Origin: Kitasatospora atroaurantiaca
GTDB lineage: Bacteria > Actinomycetota > Actinomycetes > Streptomycetales > Streptomycetaceae
Length of the DNA stretch: 64,000 nucleotides
NCBI RefSeq assembly: GCF_007828955.1
Contig: NZ_VIVR01000001.1
Location: 868,001-932,000, forward strand
Direction of reading: 5' to 3'
In this document: one piece after another, positions 16,939-26,250 of the stretch
How the letters are laid out: every line of letters starts with the position of its first letter
Position numbering within the stretch: the stretch's first letter is position 1
Position numbers and translations under genes: made by a program
The notes under the pieces: generated by a model
Databases searched by the model: none
The model's input: the letters and a program-made list of their open reading frames with translations, nothing else
What the model was told of the DNA's origin: nothing

Positions 16939-18002
16939 CCATCGGGAGCACGGTGGGCAGCCCGGCGCCGCCCCTCCACCACCGCGGCGAACCGAAGCCA
17001 GTTCTGGGCATGGCCGCGAGCCACCTGTGCCACGGCCTCGGCGCAGTGCGCCGGGACGGCTCCGGCCCATCGTTCCCACCCTTCCGCGGCGGCCGGGTGG
17101 GCGCTCAGCAGGCGGAGGAGCGTGCGGCCCACCTCGGTGAAGCGCAGGGAGGGGTCCCGCCTCAGACTCTGCAGGACGGCGCTCAGATCCGTCGAGGGCG
17201 GTTCGGGAAGGACGCGGTCGGCACTGCGCGCCGTCACGGCCGCCCCGGCGGCAGACCGCTTGGCCTCCCGCTCACGAAGCTTCGGCGGGACCAGGTCGTC
17301 CCCCCGGCGCATCCGCTCGCGGACATCTCTGACGGTGGCCAGCGCGACGCCCGCCGCCGCCGCGATCTCCCGCAGCGAGGAGTCGGGCTTTTCGGCCATC
17401 AACCTGCCTGCGAGCCTGCGCCCTTCGGCGGAGTTGAGCGGGCGCATCCGTCCGTCTCGGCCCATCCTCGCGTTCAACTGCGCATCGTCGTCGGTTGAAC
17501 GGCTGCGGACGGACGCCACGGTGCGGGCGGCGAGGCCGGTGGCCGAGGCGACCAACCGGTCCGACCACTGCGGATGGGAGTGGATGATCCGGGCGGCAGC
17601 GGCGACCCGGTCCGGAAGGGACAGCGGGAGGCCGTGGGTGGCGTTCAGCTTGACGGCGAGAACGAAGGCATCGGCCTCCTCCCCCTCGAAGAAGCGGACC
17701 GCGATCTGATTCTCACCGCGGAGCTCCGCGGCCCGCAGACGGTGCATGCCGTCGACGACCCGCATCGTCGGCCGGTGCACCGTGATCGGCGGCAGCGGGG
17801 CGTCCAGCTCCGCCAGCCCTCGCACGTGGTGGAGGTTCTCGCCGTCCACACGCGGTGAGTCCGAGGGCGACAACGAGCTGATGGGGACCATCACCGCCGC
17901 CCGTTCCTCCTGCTCGGCGCCGGGCCGGCCAACGGCCGGTAACCGTCGGGGCCCGTCGGCCGCCGGTGTGGGAACCGGGCTGTAGGCCAACACCTCGGAC
18001 AT
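16923..18002 (-). CDS. StrR/ParB-domain transcriptional regulator
   Basis: A 359-residue protein. The ATG at 18002 has GGAGGAG 6 nt upstream; the frame stays open further upstream without homology. Residues about 37-120 form a ParB/Srx-like domain (VPISSL ... HVRGLAE ... LPPITVHRPTMRVVDGMHRLRAA), followed by a helix-turn-helix (SDRLVASATGLAARTVASVR) and a second DNA-binding segment (SLREIAAAAGVALATVRDVR). This layout matches StrR-type activators of antibiotic clusters. It is transcribed divergently from the XRE - ImmA/IrrE cassette and lies upstream of the ABC/Sdp locus on the same strand, so it could control either. Confidence 0.82.
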   Translation of the reverse strand: MSEVLAYSPVPTPAADGPRRLPAVGRPGAEQEERAAVMVPISSLSPSDSPRVDGENLHHVRGLAELDAPLPPITVHRPTMRVVDGMHRLRAAELRGENQIAVRFFEGEEADAFVLAVKLNATHGLPLSLPDRVAAAARIIHSHPQWSDRLVASATGLAARTVASVRSRSTDDDAQLNARMGRDGRMRPLNSAEGRRLAGRLMAEKPDSSLREIAAAAGVALATVRDVRERMRRGDDLVPPKLREREAKRSAAGAAVTARSADRVLPEPPSTDLSAVLQSLRRDPSLRFTEVGRTLLRLLSAHPAAAEGWERWAGAVPAHCAEAVAQVARGHAQNWLRFAAVVEGRRRAAHRAPDGSNSP

Positions 18003-18070
18003 GGTGCTCCTCCGTGAGCAAGCAGGGATCGCGCGGCCCCGTCGTGGGTGATTCCGGGGCCCGTACGGCC

Positions 18071-18112
18071 GACTCATGATTGACCGTCTGTCAGGTTCAT
18101 CAAACATGAGTC
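18071..18112. promoter_or_regulatory. Inverted repeat in the divergent StrR-like / XRE promoter region
   Basis: Arms GACTCATG and CATGAGTC, 26 nt apart, enclosing an imperfect dyad (GATTGACC ... GGTTCATC). The 9-mer GATTGACCG recurs at 18161 inside the XRE promoter. Position and symmetry suggest an operator for the XRE or StrR-like protein. Confidence 0.45.
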
Positions 18113-18134
18113 GAACACGTCCTCGCCACCTCGG

Positions 18135-18164
18135 TCGACCGATTCGCGTACTTGGCGCTAGATT
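18135..18164 (+). promoter_or_regulatory. Candidate promoter of the XRE - ImmA/IrrE operon
   Basis: -35 TCGACC (18135-18140), 18-nt spacer, -10 TAGATT (18159-18164), leaving a short leader before the GTG/TTG start of the XRE gene. Confidence 0.5.
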
Positions 18165-18192
18165 GACCGCCCGGACACGTGGAGGTGTGACC

Positions 18193-18657
18193 TTGACCGA
18201 TCCCGACGCCCCGGCCGGACACGCCCTGGCCGACAAGCTGAACCACCTCTTCGAAACGGTGATTCCAGCAGGCCGCGGCCCGTACAACACCGAAGAGGTG
18301 GCTCGCGAGATCAGCGCGGGTGGCGTGCCGATCTCCGGGAGCTACATCTGGCTGCTGCGCAGAGGGCAGCGGGACAACCCCACACTTCGGCACGTGGAGG
18401 GGATCGCGAAGTTCTTCGGCGTACCCGCGGCGTACTTCTTCGACGACCAGGTGGCCGAGGACGTCGACGCCCAACTCGGCCTGCTCGTGGCGCTCCGGGA
18501 CACGCAGGTGCAACGCGTCGCACTCCGGGCGGCGGGCCTGTCGGCCAGAAGCCTCCGTTCGATCACCGAAGTGATCGAACGGGTACGCGAACTGGAAGGC
18601 CTGCCCCCCGATGCTCCGCAGACGGACGACGGACCGACGCCTGTCCGGATGAATTGA
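18193..18657 (+). CDS. XRE-family transcriptional regulator (paired with ImmA/IrrE)
   Basis: About 154 residues. A TTG start at 18193 sits 7 nt after GGAGG; a GTG at 18187 is the alternative. The helix-turn-helix spans about residues 22-70 (NTEEVAREI ... SGSYIWLLRRGQRDNPTLRHVEGIAKFFGVP). In streptomycetes this type of XRE regulator is found together with an ImmA/IrrE metallopeptidase and a MAB_1171c membrane protein, exactly as here. By analogy with ImmR/ImmA and DdrO/IrrE, the repressor may be cleaved by the downstream peptidase. Confidence 0.88.
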   Translation: MTDPDAPAGHALADKLNHLFETVIPAGRGPYNTEEVAREISAGGVPISGSYIWLLRRGQRDNPTLRHVEGIAKFFGVPAAYFFDDQVAEDVDAQLGLLVALRDTQVQRVALRAAGLSARSLRSITEVIERVRELEGLPPDAPQTDDGPTPVRMN

Positions 18658-18723
18658 TACAGTCCTCTCGTATGACGCCAGGTCAGCTGTGCGGACATCG
18701 GAAGAGCTGAGGAGAGACGGCCA

Positions 18724-19242
18724 GTGAATCTGCGGCGGCTGCAGTCGCGCTGCGAATCACTGGTCCGTCAACTGGACATTCCGAGCCCGTTCGACGTGCG
18801 CGAACTCTGCGAGCGAGCGGCCCGGCGCTCAGGTCGGCCGATCCACCTGGAGCCGATGTCCCTTCCCGCCGAAGGCCCCTGCGGACTCTGGGTCGCCACA
18901 CCGCGGCTCGACTTCATCTTCTACGAACGCAGGACCAGCCGGCTTCACCAGGAGCACATCATCGCCCACGAGTTGGGACACCTTCTCTGCGACCACCAGA
19001 CGCAGAAGGCCGTGGACGAGGACATCCCGCACGTGCTGCTGCCCGAGCTCGACCCGGAGATGGTCAGGCGTGTGCTGCGAAGAACCCACTACAGCGCCGC
19101 TGAGGAACAGGAGGCGGAGATGATCGCCTCGCTGATCCTTCAGCAGGCCAACCACCGGCCGGCCGACCCGGCTTGGACGGCCCAGGCAGGGACGGCAGAC
19201 CTCGTCCACCGCCTCGAACGCTCGCTGCGGCAGTCACCCTGA
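18724..19242 (+). CDS. ImmA/IrrE-family metallopeptidase
   Basis: A 172-residue protein from the GTG at 18724 (GGAGAG upstream). The zinc motif HELGH is at about residues 82-86 inside HIIAHELGHLLCDH, with a downstream Glu-rich helix (AEEQEAEMIASLIL) supplying the third ligand, the ImmA/IrrE pattern. Such peptidases cleave partner XRE repressors after a signal. It follows the XRE gene by 66 nt and precedes the MAB_1171c gene by 9 nt, so the three form an operon. Confidence 0.9.
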   Translation: MNLRRLQSRCESLVRQLDIPSPFDVRELCERAARRSGRPIHLEPMSLPAEGPCGLWVATPRLDFIFYERRTSRLHQEHIIAHELGHLLCDHQTQKAVDEDIPHVLLPELDPEMVRRVLRRTHYSAAEEQEAEMIASLILQQANHRPADPAWTAQAGTADLVHRLERSLRQSP

Positions 19243-19251
19243 AGGACCCGC

Positions 19252-20484
19252 ATGACCACGCTGCTCCATCCACCCTGCGCCATCGTGGCCTGGATGGCCC
19301 TGCTGTACAAACTCGCCGCCTTACGACGGGCTCCACGCGACCCGGCCCTGATCGCGCTCTGTGCCGTACTGGCCTTCTCCGCACTCAGCTTCACACTCTC
19401 GATCCCCACGGTCTGGTTGCACCTGGACCGCTGGGCGGGAATCCCCGACATCGCCGCACTGCTGGCGCAGAGCTGCGTGATGGCCCTCGTCGGCAGTCAG
19501 CAGCTACTGCTCTCCTTCTGGCTCGCGCCACGGCAGCAGGCCGTCCGCCTGGCGGTCCGCCGGCTACCGGCGACCGTGGCGGTGCTGACGGCCATGGTCG
19601 TCCTGTTCTCGCTCATGGCACCGGCCGAGCAGCACCCGGTCGACTTCACCCTCCGCTACGCCCAGGACCCTTACTACGCGGCGTACCTCCTGCTCTACAT
19701 CGCGGCCTACACCGCGGGCGAGGCCGAGGTCGGACTCCGCTGCTGGAGATACGCGAGAATCTCCAACCGGCGGTGGCTGCAACGAGGCCTTCGCACCACG
19801 GCCGTGGGGGCCTGGACCACCCTGGGGTACAGCGCTGTCCGGATCGCCGATCTCACCGCAGCGCAGCTCGGCCTCGATCTGCACCGGGCAGAGACCGTGG
19901 CCTGGGTGTGCGGCGATCTCGGCGCTCTCCTGACACTCGTCGGGTGGACGCTTCCCGGGTGGGGGCCTCGGCTCACCGCCGCTCACCGCGGAGTTCGTCA
20001 CTACCTGCACTACCAGCGCCTGTACCCACTGTGGCGCGCACTCCACCGGGCGAACCCGACGATCGCGCTGGAACCCTCCCGTTCGGCGCTCGCCGGGCTG
20101 TTGACCGTCCGCAACCTCGAATTCCGCCTCTACCGCCGGGTGATCGAGATCCGGGACGGGCAGCTGGCGCTGCGATCCCACCACGATGCCGAAGCGGCCG
20201 ACGCGGCCAGACACCTCTGCCGCGCCGCCGGTCTGAGCGGCGACAGGCTGCGGGCCACCGTGGTCGCAGCGCAGATCGGAGCGGCGCTGCGGGCCAAGGA
20301 GCTCGGCCTACCGGCAGCCGGAGACTCCGGGGGCTGGACGACCGACGGCCCGGAGTCGGCCGATCTCACCGACGAGGTCCTCTGGCTCACTCTGGTGTCA
20401 ACCGCCTTCCGAAGATCCCCCGTTGTCGCGGCAGCCACCGCGGTGACCGAGGTCCGCGAGCAGCGCGCGGACCGGACCACATGA
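19252..20484 (+). CDS. MAB_1171c-family membrane protein (putative transporter)
   Basis: A 410-residue protein. The first 240 residues hold about seven hydrophobic helices; the C-terminal 170 residues are soluble and include the family segment LYPLWRALHRANPTIAL and FRLYRRVIEIRDGQLAL. This matches the MAB_1171c family that accompanies XRE and ImmA/IrrE genes in actinomycetes. No transport substrate is known. The amidase gene begins 19 nt downstream, suggesting a four-gene unit. Confidence 0.85.
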   Translation: MTTLLHPPCAIVAWMALLYKLAALRRAPRDPALIALCAVLAFSALSFTLSIPTVWLHLDRWAGIPDIAALLAQSCVMALVGSQQLLLSFWLAPRQQAVRLAVRRLPATVAVLTAMVVLFSLMAPAEQHPVDFTLRYAQDPYYAAYLLLYIAAYTAGEAEVGLRCWRYARISNRRWLQRGLRTTAVGAWTTLGYSAVRIADLTAAQLGLDLHRAETVAWVCGDLGALLTLVGWTLPGWGPRLTAAHRGVRHYLHYQRLYPLWRALHRANPTIALEPSRSALAGLLTVRNLEFRLYRRVIEIRDGQLALRSHHDAEAADAARHLCRAAGLSGDRLRATVVAAQIGAALRAKELGLPAAGDSGGWTTDGPESADLTDEVLWLTLVSTAFRRSPVVAAATAVTEVREQRADRTT

Positions 20485-20503
20485 CCACCGACTCGGAAGA
20501 ACC

Positions 20504-21967
20504 ATGACGAACACCACCGACATCGCGTTCCGGACCGCCGCCGAACTCACCGCCGCCCTACGGCGTCGCGAGATCTCGAGCGTCGAGCTGCTGGACCACT
20601 ACCTCGGCCGGATCGAGAAGCTCAACCCGGCGGTCAACGCCGTGAGCACGATCGACCCCGAGCAGGCGCGGGCCCAGGCCCGCACGGCCGACGCGGCCCT
20701 CGCACGGGGAGAACGGCTCGGGCCGCTCCACGGGCTGCCCATGACGGTCAAGGACACCATCGAGACCGCCGGGATCCGGACCACGGCCGGCGCCCCCGAG
20801 CTGGCGGACCACCTGCCGGAGCGGGACGCCGACAGCGTGGCCCGGCTGCGGGCCGCCGGGGCGGTCATCCTCGGCAAGACCAACGTCCCCGGCTACGCCA
20901 GGGATGTCCAGACCTACAACCCCCTGTTCGGCACGACCAACAACCCCTGGAACCAGGGCCGTGCGGTGGGTGGGTCGTCCGGCGGCGGCGCAGCCGCCCT
21001 CGCCGCCGGGCTCACCGGCTTCGAGGTGGGCAGTGACCTCGCGGGCTCGATACGCAATCCGGCGCACTACTGCGGTGTGTACGCGCTGCGGCCTTCCTTC
21101 GGCATCGTCCCCTCCCGCGGCCACATCCCGCGCGCACCCGGGTGGCTGACCAGCAGTGACATGATGTCGATCGGACCTCTCGGGCGCGGCCCCGAGGACC
21201 TGGACCTCGGCCTCGACGTCCTGGCCGGACCGGCCTCCGCCCAGGCGGTCGCCTGGCGGCTCGAGCTGCCGCGACCGCGGGCGGCGCACCTCGACGGCTA
21301 CCGGGTCGGTGTCTGGCTCGATGACCCGTACTGTCCGATCGACACCACGGTCGGCGATCTGCTGGCCGGCGCGGTCGCCGCACTCCGCGCCGCCGGCGCG
21401 CGTACGGACGAGCGGACCAGGCCAGTCGAACTCGCCACCGGAGACCGGCTGTTCCAACAACTCATGCACGGCACCGCCGTCGCGTCCTGGCAGGAATCGG
21501 ACTTCGAGCGCTCCTGCGCACTCGCCGCCGGACTGCCCGCCGACGCGGACGACCCGGGCGCCCGGTTCCTGCGCAACACGACGCAGCGCCTGCGCGACTG
21601 GCACCACGCCAACGAACAGCGTGAGCAGCTGCGGGCGGTCTGGGCTGAGTACTTCCGTTACCACGACGTGCTCCTCTGCCCGGTCACCCCGACGGCCGCG
21701 ATCCCGCACGACCACAACCCGGACCTGGGCGCCCGCCGGCTGACGGTCAACGGGAAGGAGCGCCCCTACTGGGACCAGAGCCCGTGGACCGGCCTCGCCT
21801 CCCTCGCGCACCTCCCCGCGGCAGTCGCGCCGGTCGGTCTCACGCCGGAGGGTCTGCCGGTGGGCATCCAGATCATCGGCCCCCACCTGGAGGACCGCAC
21901 GGTCACCGACCTCGCGCGACACCTCACCCGGCTGCTCGGCGGCTTCCAGCCGCCACCGCAGCTGTGA
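20504..21967 (+). CDS. Amidase (amidase signature family)
   Basis: A 487-residue amidase-signature enzyme. The Ser-cisSer-Lys triad is readable: Lys in GLPMTVKDT (about residue 84), cis-Ser in GGSSGGGAAA, and nucleophile Ser in SDLAGSIRNPA. It hydrolyses amide bonds; substrate unknown. The segment ATDLAG/GSIRNPA with Arg is typical of amidases acting on small aliphatic or aryl amides. It is the last gene of the XRE - ImmA/IrrE - MAB_1171c run (19-nt gap) and could be a modification or tailoring enzyme of that unit. Confidence 0.93.
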   Translation: MTNTTDIAFRTAAELTAALRRREISSVELLDHYLGRIEKLNPAVNAVSTIDPEQARAQARTADAALARGERLGPLHGLPMTVKDTIETAGIRTTAGAPELADHLPERDADSVARLRAAGAVILGKTNVPGYARDVQTYNPLFGTTNNPWNQGRAVGGSSGGGAAALAAGLTGFEVGSDLAGSIRNPAHYCGVYALRPSFGIVPSRGHIPRAPGWLTSSDMMSIGPLGRGPEDLDLGLDVLAGPASAQAVAWRLELPRPRAAHLDGYRVGVWLDDPYCPIDTTVGDLLAGAVAALRAAGARTDERTRPVELATGDRLFQQLMHGTAVASWQESDFERSCALAAGLPADADDPGARFLRNTTQRLRDWHHANEQREQLRAVWAEYFRYHDVLLCPVTPTAAIPHDHNPDLGARRLTVNGKERPYWDQSPWTGLASLAHLPAAVAPVGLTPEGLPVGIQIIGPHLEDRTVTDLARHLTRLLGGFQPPPQL

Positions 21968-21983
21968 CATCGGCGCCGAGGGG

Positions 21984-23096
21984 TCAGGGGCCGTCCTCCA
22001 GGCATACGACGGGGACGCGTTGGACGAGGTTGTTGGCGAACCCGCCGCGGTTCCACGGCTGTTGGAGGGGCTGGGTACGGCCTGCGGCGTCGCTCGCCCG
22101 CACGGCCAGGACGTGGGTGCCGGGCGTGGCGGTCCACCGGGCCTCCCAGCTCCGCCATGCCCAGGGGTGGCCGCCTGCCGCGTCCAGCACGGCGTCGGTC
22201 CAGGACCTGCCGTCGTCCGCGCTCACCTCCACCCTGGTGACCGGCGCATGTCCGGACCAGGCGCGCCCCTCCAGGGTGACCTGGCCGGGGCGCACCAGGC
22301 GGGTCCTCGTCATGAAGTCGGGGAAGCCGGGCGGGATCAGTAGGGCCCGCGGCTCGATCGTGGTGACGGGCTGCCCGGGCTCGTCCGGCGTCTGCCGGAT
22401 CCGGTAGGCGACCGCCTGCTGGAAGCCGGTGAAGGGTGTGTCGACCACGTTGATGTCGCTGAGCCACTTCACCTGCGCCATGCCGTACCAGCCGGGGACC
22501 ACCAGCCGCAGCGGGTAGCCGTGTTGGGGCGGCAGGGGCGCGCCGTTCATCTCGTAGGCGAGAAGCACCTCGGGGCGCATCGCCTCGGCGAGCGGCAGGC
22601 TGCGCTGGTAGTCCTGCTCCTCGCCGCGCTCGATGCCGTGGTCGGCGCCGGTGAACACCACCTCGACGGCATCCGGCTCGACGCCGGCCTCGGTGAGCAG
22701 CTCCCGCAGCGGCACCCCCGTCCACTCGGCCGTGCCCACGGCCTCGACCAGCCAGGGCTGGCTCACCGGCCGTGGTTCGAGCCGGGCCCGGCCGTTCCCC
22801 GCGCACTCCATGGTCACCCGGCAGGTCGTCGCGTGCCGCACGTACAGGTCCGCCACGTCGATGCTCAGCGGGCGGCGCACCCTCCCGTGTACCGTCAGCG
22901 GCCACGGGGCTCCGGGGCGGACCCAGGGGATGTCGTAGTGCACCAGCACGTAGTGCAGACCGGGTGGCGTGAGGTCCTCGCGCAGCGCCTCGAGCGGCAT
23001 GCCGTGATTCCGGGCGGCGAGGGCGAGTTCCTCCATGGTGATGCCTTCAGCGGGCGCGGCCAGTCGCGCGGGCCCGCTGACGAGCCGTGGGTCCAT
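21984..23096 (-). CDS. Sulfite-oxidase-fold molybdopterin enzyme
   Basis: A 370-residue protein from the ATG at 23096. The molybdenum-ligand Cys is in VTMECAGNGR. Downstream motifs include GVPLRELL, FTGADHGIERGEEQDYQRSLPL and YEMNGAPLPPQHGYPLRLVVPGWYGMAQVKWL, all characteristic of the sulfite oxidase/YedY-like oxidoreductase domain; the C-terminal third is a Mo-co dimerisation (immunoglobulin-like) domain with VEVSADDGRSW. No twin-arginine signal is seen, so it is probably cytoplasmic. The physiological substrate (sulfite or another S/N-oxide) is not determined. It is convergent with the upstream amidase gene. Confidence 0.93.
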   Translation of the reverse strand: MDPRLVSGPARLAAPAEGITMEELALAARNHGMPLEALREDLTPPGLHYVLVHYDIPWVRPGAPWPLTVHGRVRRPLSIDVADLYVRHATTCRVTMECAGNGRARLEPRPVSQPWLVEAVGTAEWTGVPLRELLTEAGVEPDAVEVVFTGADHGIERGEEQDYQRSLPLAEAMRPEVLLAYEMNGAPLPPQHGYPLRLVVPGWYGMAQVKWLSDINVVDTPFTGFQQAVAYRIRQTPDEPGQPVTTIEPRALLIPPGFPDFMTRTRLVRPGQVTLEGRAWSGHAPVTRVEVSADDGRSWTDAVLDAAGGHPWAWRSWEARWTATPGTHVLAVRASDAAGRTQPLQQPWNRGGFANNLVQRVPVVCLEDGP

Positions 23097-23250
23097 GCGT
23101 TCAGTCTCCGTCCGGGCGGACGGCGCCGCACCTCGGCCGTACCGTGGCCGGCCCAGTGCCACGAGAAGTTGAGCCTTCGCCCGTTCGGCGTAGCGTGGGA
23201 CGGGGGTTCAGCAACGTCTCAGGGGGGCCGGCGCACCAGGAGTGACGGCC

Positions 23251-24621
23251 ATGGCCAAGCCCACGATCGAAGACTTAAGAGAACGAGTCCGGGGGCAGAT
23301 CGTCACCCCCGACGACGATGCCTATGACGAGGCACGCAAGGTCTACAACGCGATGATCGACCGCAGGCCGGCGGTCGTCATCCGCTGCGCCAACGCCGGC
23401 GACGTGATCGCCGGGGTCGACTTCGCCCGGGAGAACGGGCTCGACCTGGCGGTGCGCGGAGGCGGCCACAGCGTGCCCGGCTTCGGCACCTGCGACGGCG
23501 GCGTGGTGATCGACTTCTCCGGCCTGCGGGGCGTCCGGGTCGATCCGCAGCGGCGCACCGCCCGCGCCGACGGCGGCGCCACCTGGGGCGACTTCAACGC
23601 CGCCACGAACGCCTTCGGCCTCGCCACCACCGGCGGGATCATCTCCACCACCGGCATCGCCGGGCTGACCCTCAGCGGCGGTATGGGGCACCTGGGCCGG
23701 GGCCTGGGCCTGACCTGTGACAACCTGCTCTCGGCCGACGTGGTCACCGCCGACGGCCGGTTCCTGACGGCCAGCGAGGAGGAGAACCAGGACCTCTTCT
23801 GGGCCCTCCGCGGCGGCGGCGGCAACTTCGGGGTGGTGACGTCGTTCGAGTACCGGCTCAGCCCGGTCAACAACGTCTACGCCGGCCCGCTCTTCTACGA
23901 GTTGGAGCACGCCGCGACGGTCCTGCGCTTCTACCGGGAGTTCATCAAGGACGCTCCCGAACAGCTCGGGCTGTTCCCCGGGTTCCACATCGCTCCGCCG
24001 CTTCCCTTCATCCCGGAGGACCGGCACGGTGACACCTTCATCGCGCTCATCCCCTGCTGGACCGGGCCACCGGAGGAGGCGGACCGCGTCCTGCAGCCGC
24101 TCCGCGATCTGGCACCCCGCGTAGCCGAGGGCGTAGGCCTGATGCCCTACCCCGTGCTGAACAGCGCCTTCGACGCCCTGCTGCCGCCGGGCCTCCAGCA
24201 GTACTGGAAGGCCAGCTTCGTCACCGAGCTCACCGACGAGGCCATCGCCGCACATGTGGAGCACGGCCCGCGGGTACCGACCGTGAACTCGACCATGCAC
24301 CTCTACTCGATCAACGGCGCGTGCCACCGGGTGGCCCCGGACGGAACGGCCTTCTCCTACCGGGACGCCACGTTCGCCACCGTCATCGCGGGCGCGTGGC
24401 CCGATCCAGCCGACACCGAGGCCAACATCGGCTGGGTGCGCGGCTACTACGAGGCCACGGCACCGCACTCGGAGGAGGGCGGCTACATCGGCTTCATGGC
24501 CTCGGACGACCAGGGCAGGATCAAGGCCAACTATCGTGGCAACTACGAGCGGCTGGCCGAGATCAAGCGCACCTACGACCCCGACAACCTCTTCCACCTC
24601 AACCAGAACATCAAGGCCTGA
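23251..24621 (+). CDS. Bicovalent-FAD oxidase (berberine-bridge/BBE type)
   Basis: A 456-residue FAD-binding PCMH oxidoreductase. ATG at 23251 is preferred because AGGAG lies 8 nt upstream; a GTG at 23242 is in frame. The FAD domain includes AVRGGGHSVPGFG, whose His is the usual 8-alpha attachment site, and GLGLTCDNLLSADVV, whose Cys is the usual 6-S attachment site, so flavin is probably bound through both. The C-terminal BBE motif (NYRGNYERLAEIKRTYDPDN) is present. These enzymes oxidise sugars, alkaloid-like or phenolic compounds; substrate is unknown. Confidence 0.93.
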   Translation: MAKPTIEDLRERVRGQIVTPDDDAYDEARKVYNAMIDRRPAVVIRCANAGDVIAGVDFARENGLDLAVRGGGHSVPGFGTCDGGVVIDFSGLRGVRVDPQRRTARADGGATWGDFNAATNAFGLATTGGIISTTGIAGLTLSGGMGHLGRGLGLTCDNLLSADVVTADGRFLTASEEENQDLFWALRGGGGNFGVVTSFEYRLSPVNNVYAGPLFYELEHAATVLRFYREFIKDAPEQLGLFPGFHIAPPLPFIPEDRHGDTFIALIPCWTGPPEEADRVLQPLRDLAPRVAEGVGLMPYPVLNSAFDALLPPGLQQYWKASFVTELTDEAIAAHVEHGPRVPTVNSTMHLYSINGACHRVAPDGTAFSYRDATFATVIAGAWPDPADTEANIGWVRGYYEATAPHSEEGGYIGFMASDDQGRIKANYRGNYERLAEIKRTYDPDNLFHLNQNIKA

Positions 24622-24723
24622 CGCCTCTGCGCCTTCCGGCGGTCCGGTGGCCGAAATTCGCTGGTGCCGCACGAGTGCGTGCGCCAGGCTGGTCCGAGCC
24701 ATGGGATGTGAGGAGCCGGACCG

Positions 24724-26136
24724 CTGGAACTGCACGAATACGCGAGCCTCGACGCGGTCGGTCTGCGTGAGCTGATCCGGGCGCGTGAGGTGAGTGCGGC
24801 GGAGGTCGAGGCTCTCGCCCGGCGCGCACTCGAGTACGCGGACGCCGAGCTCAACGCCCTGACCCTGCCGCCCTTCGAGCCCGCGCTCGACCACGAGCCC
24901 GACGGGCCGTTGGGCGGCGTGCCCTTCCTCGTCAAGGACAGCGGCCCGTTCGCGCGGGGCGTTCCGTTCGCGCTCGGCAGCCGCAGTATCCGCGGTGCCG
25001 CCGCCGTGGCCGACCACGACCTCATGGCCCGCTTCCGTGCCGCCGGCCTGGTGACACTCGGCCAGACCACCGCACCGGAGCTGGGGCTGAGCTTCTCGAC
25101 CGAGTCGGTGCGCTACGGACCGACCCGCAACCCGTGGGCCCTCGACCGCGGTGTCGGCGGCTCCAGCGGGGGCTCGGCCGCACTGGTCGCCGCCGGAGCG
25201 GTGCCGCTCGCGCACGGCAACGACGGGGCCGGGTCGCTGCGTATCCCGGCCTCCTGCTGCGGTCTTGTCGGGCTGAAGCCGAGCCGCGGCCGGACGCCCT
25301 GCGGCCCGCTGGTCGGCGAGAGCGGGTTCGGGCACACCGTCGAGTTCGGGCTCACCCGGACCGTACGCGATGCCGCGCACCTGCTCGACGCCGTCGCGGC
25401 GCCGACCGTCGGCGACAAGTACACGGCACCGCCGCCCTCCCGGCCGTACGCCGACGAGCTGCGCGCCGACCCCGGACGCCTGCGGGTCGCGCTCACGACC
25501 GAGGCGTGGTCGGGCACGGCGGTCGATGCGCAGGTCGCGGAGGTCGCGGTCTCGGTCGGCAAGGTCCTGGAGTGGATCGGGCACACGGTGACGGAGGCGA
25601 GCCCGGCCGTGGACTCCGAGTCCGTCGTCGAGGCGTCGATGCTCCCCGTGGTCGCCGCCGGCGCCGCGATGCTCAGGGCGCCGCGCCGACCCGACCGGTC
25701 CCTGCTCGAAGCCGTGTCACAGAAGGTCCTCGCCGAGACCGAGGCGTTCACCGCCGTCGACGTCATGGCGGCCATCGACGCCCAGCACCGGGTGACCCGC
25801 CCGGTCGGCCTGTTCTTCACCCGCCACGACCTCCTGGTGACCCCGACCCTCGGCCGGCTCCCGGCACCGCACGGCACCCTCGACTACGACGACCCCGGCC
25901 ACACGGTGCGCTCCTGGCTGCGGCGGATCTTCGCGTACGGGCCTTTCACCGCGCCGTTCAACGTCTCCGGGCACCCCGCGATCAGCCTCCCGCTCGGGCA
26001 GAGCCGCGAAGGACTGCCGATCGGCGTCCAGCTCGTCGCCGCCCACGGCCGGGAGGACCTGCTGCTGCGGGTGGCCGCACAGCTGGAGCAGGCCGTGCCA
26101 TGGAAGGACCGCCAGCCCTCGATCTACGCCGACTGA
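24724..26136 (+). CDS. Amidase (amidase signature family), probable CTG start
   Basis: About 470 residues if started at the CTG at 24724, which has GAGGAG 8 nt upstream and follows an in-frame stop at 24709. The family-typical N terminus (YASLDAVGLRELIRAREVSAAEVEALARR) begins before the first GTG at 24790, so the shorter frame would lack it. Catalytic residues: Lys in VPFLVKDSG, cis-Ser in GGSSGGSAAL, Ser in DGAGSLRIPAS. It resembles the amidase at 20504 only at family level. There is no operon partner; a membrane protein gene follows 115 nt downstream. Confidence 0.88.
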   Translation: MELHEYASLDAVGLRELIRAREVSAAEVEALARRALEYADAELNALTLPPFEPALDHEPDGPLGGVPFLVKDSGPFARGVPFALGSRSIRGAAAVADHDLMARFRAAGLVTLGQTTAPELGLSFSTESVRYGPTRNPWALDRGVGGSSGGSAALVAAGAVPLAHGNDGAGSLRIPASCCGLVGLKPSRGRTPCGPLVGESGFGHTVEFGLTRTVRDAAHLLDAVAAPTVGDKYTAPPPSRPYADELRADPGRLRVALTTEAWSGTAVDAQVAEVAVSVGKVLEWIGHTVTEASPAVDSESVVEASMLPVVAAGAAMLRAPRRPDRSLLEAVSQKVLAETEAFTAVDVMAAIDAQHRVTRPVGLFFTRHDLLVTPTLGRLPAPHGTLDYDDPGHTVRSWLRRIFAYGPFTAPFNVSGHPAISLPLGQSREGLPIGVQLVAAHGREDLLLRVAAQLEQAVPWKDRQPSIYAD

Positions 26137-26250
26137 GCCCGCCCCCCACCCGTCTCCGCGTGACGGCGCGTCAGCCTGCCGGCTCTGGGCCGGGCGGAGG
26201 AGACTGGCCCTGGCGCGGCTGCCGTTGCCGGGCTCCGGGAGGAGGCGGCT

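Noticed and set aside
19173..20507. Plus-strand 444-codon frame overlapping the MAB_1171c gene
   Set aside because: Arg/Pro-rich with no domain; the other frame has clear membrane helices, so this is a shadow.
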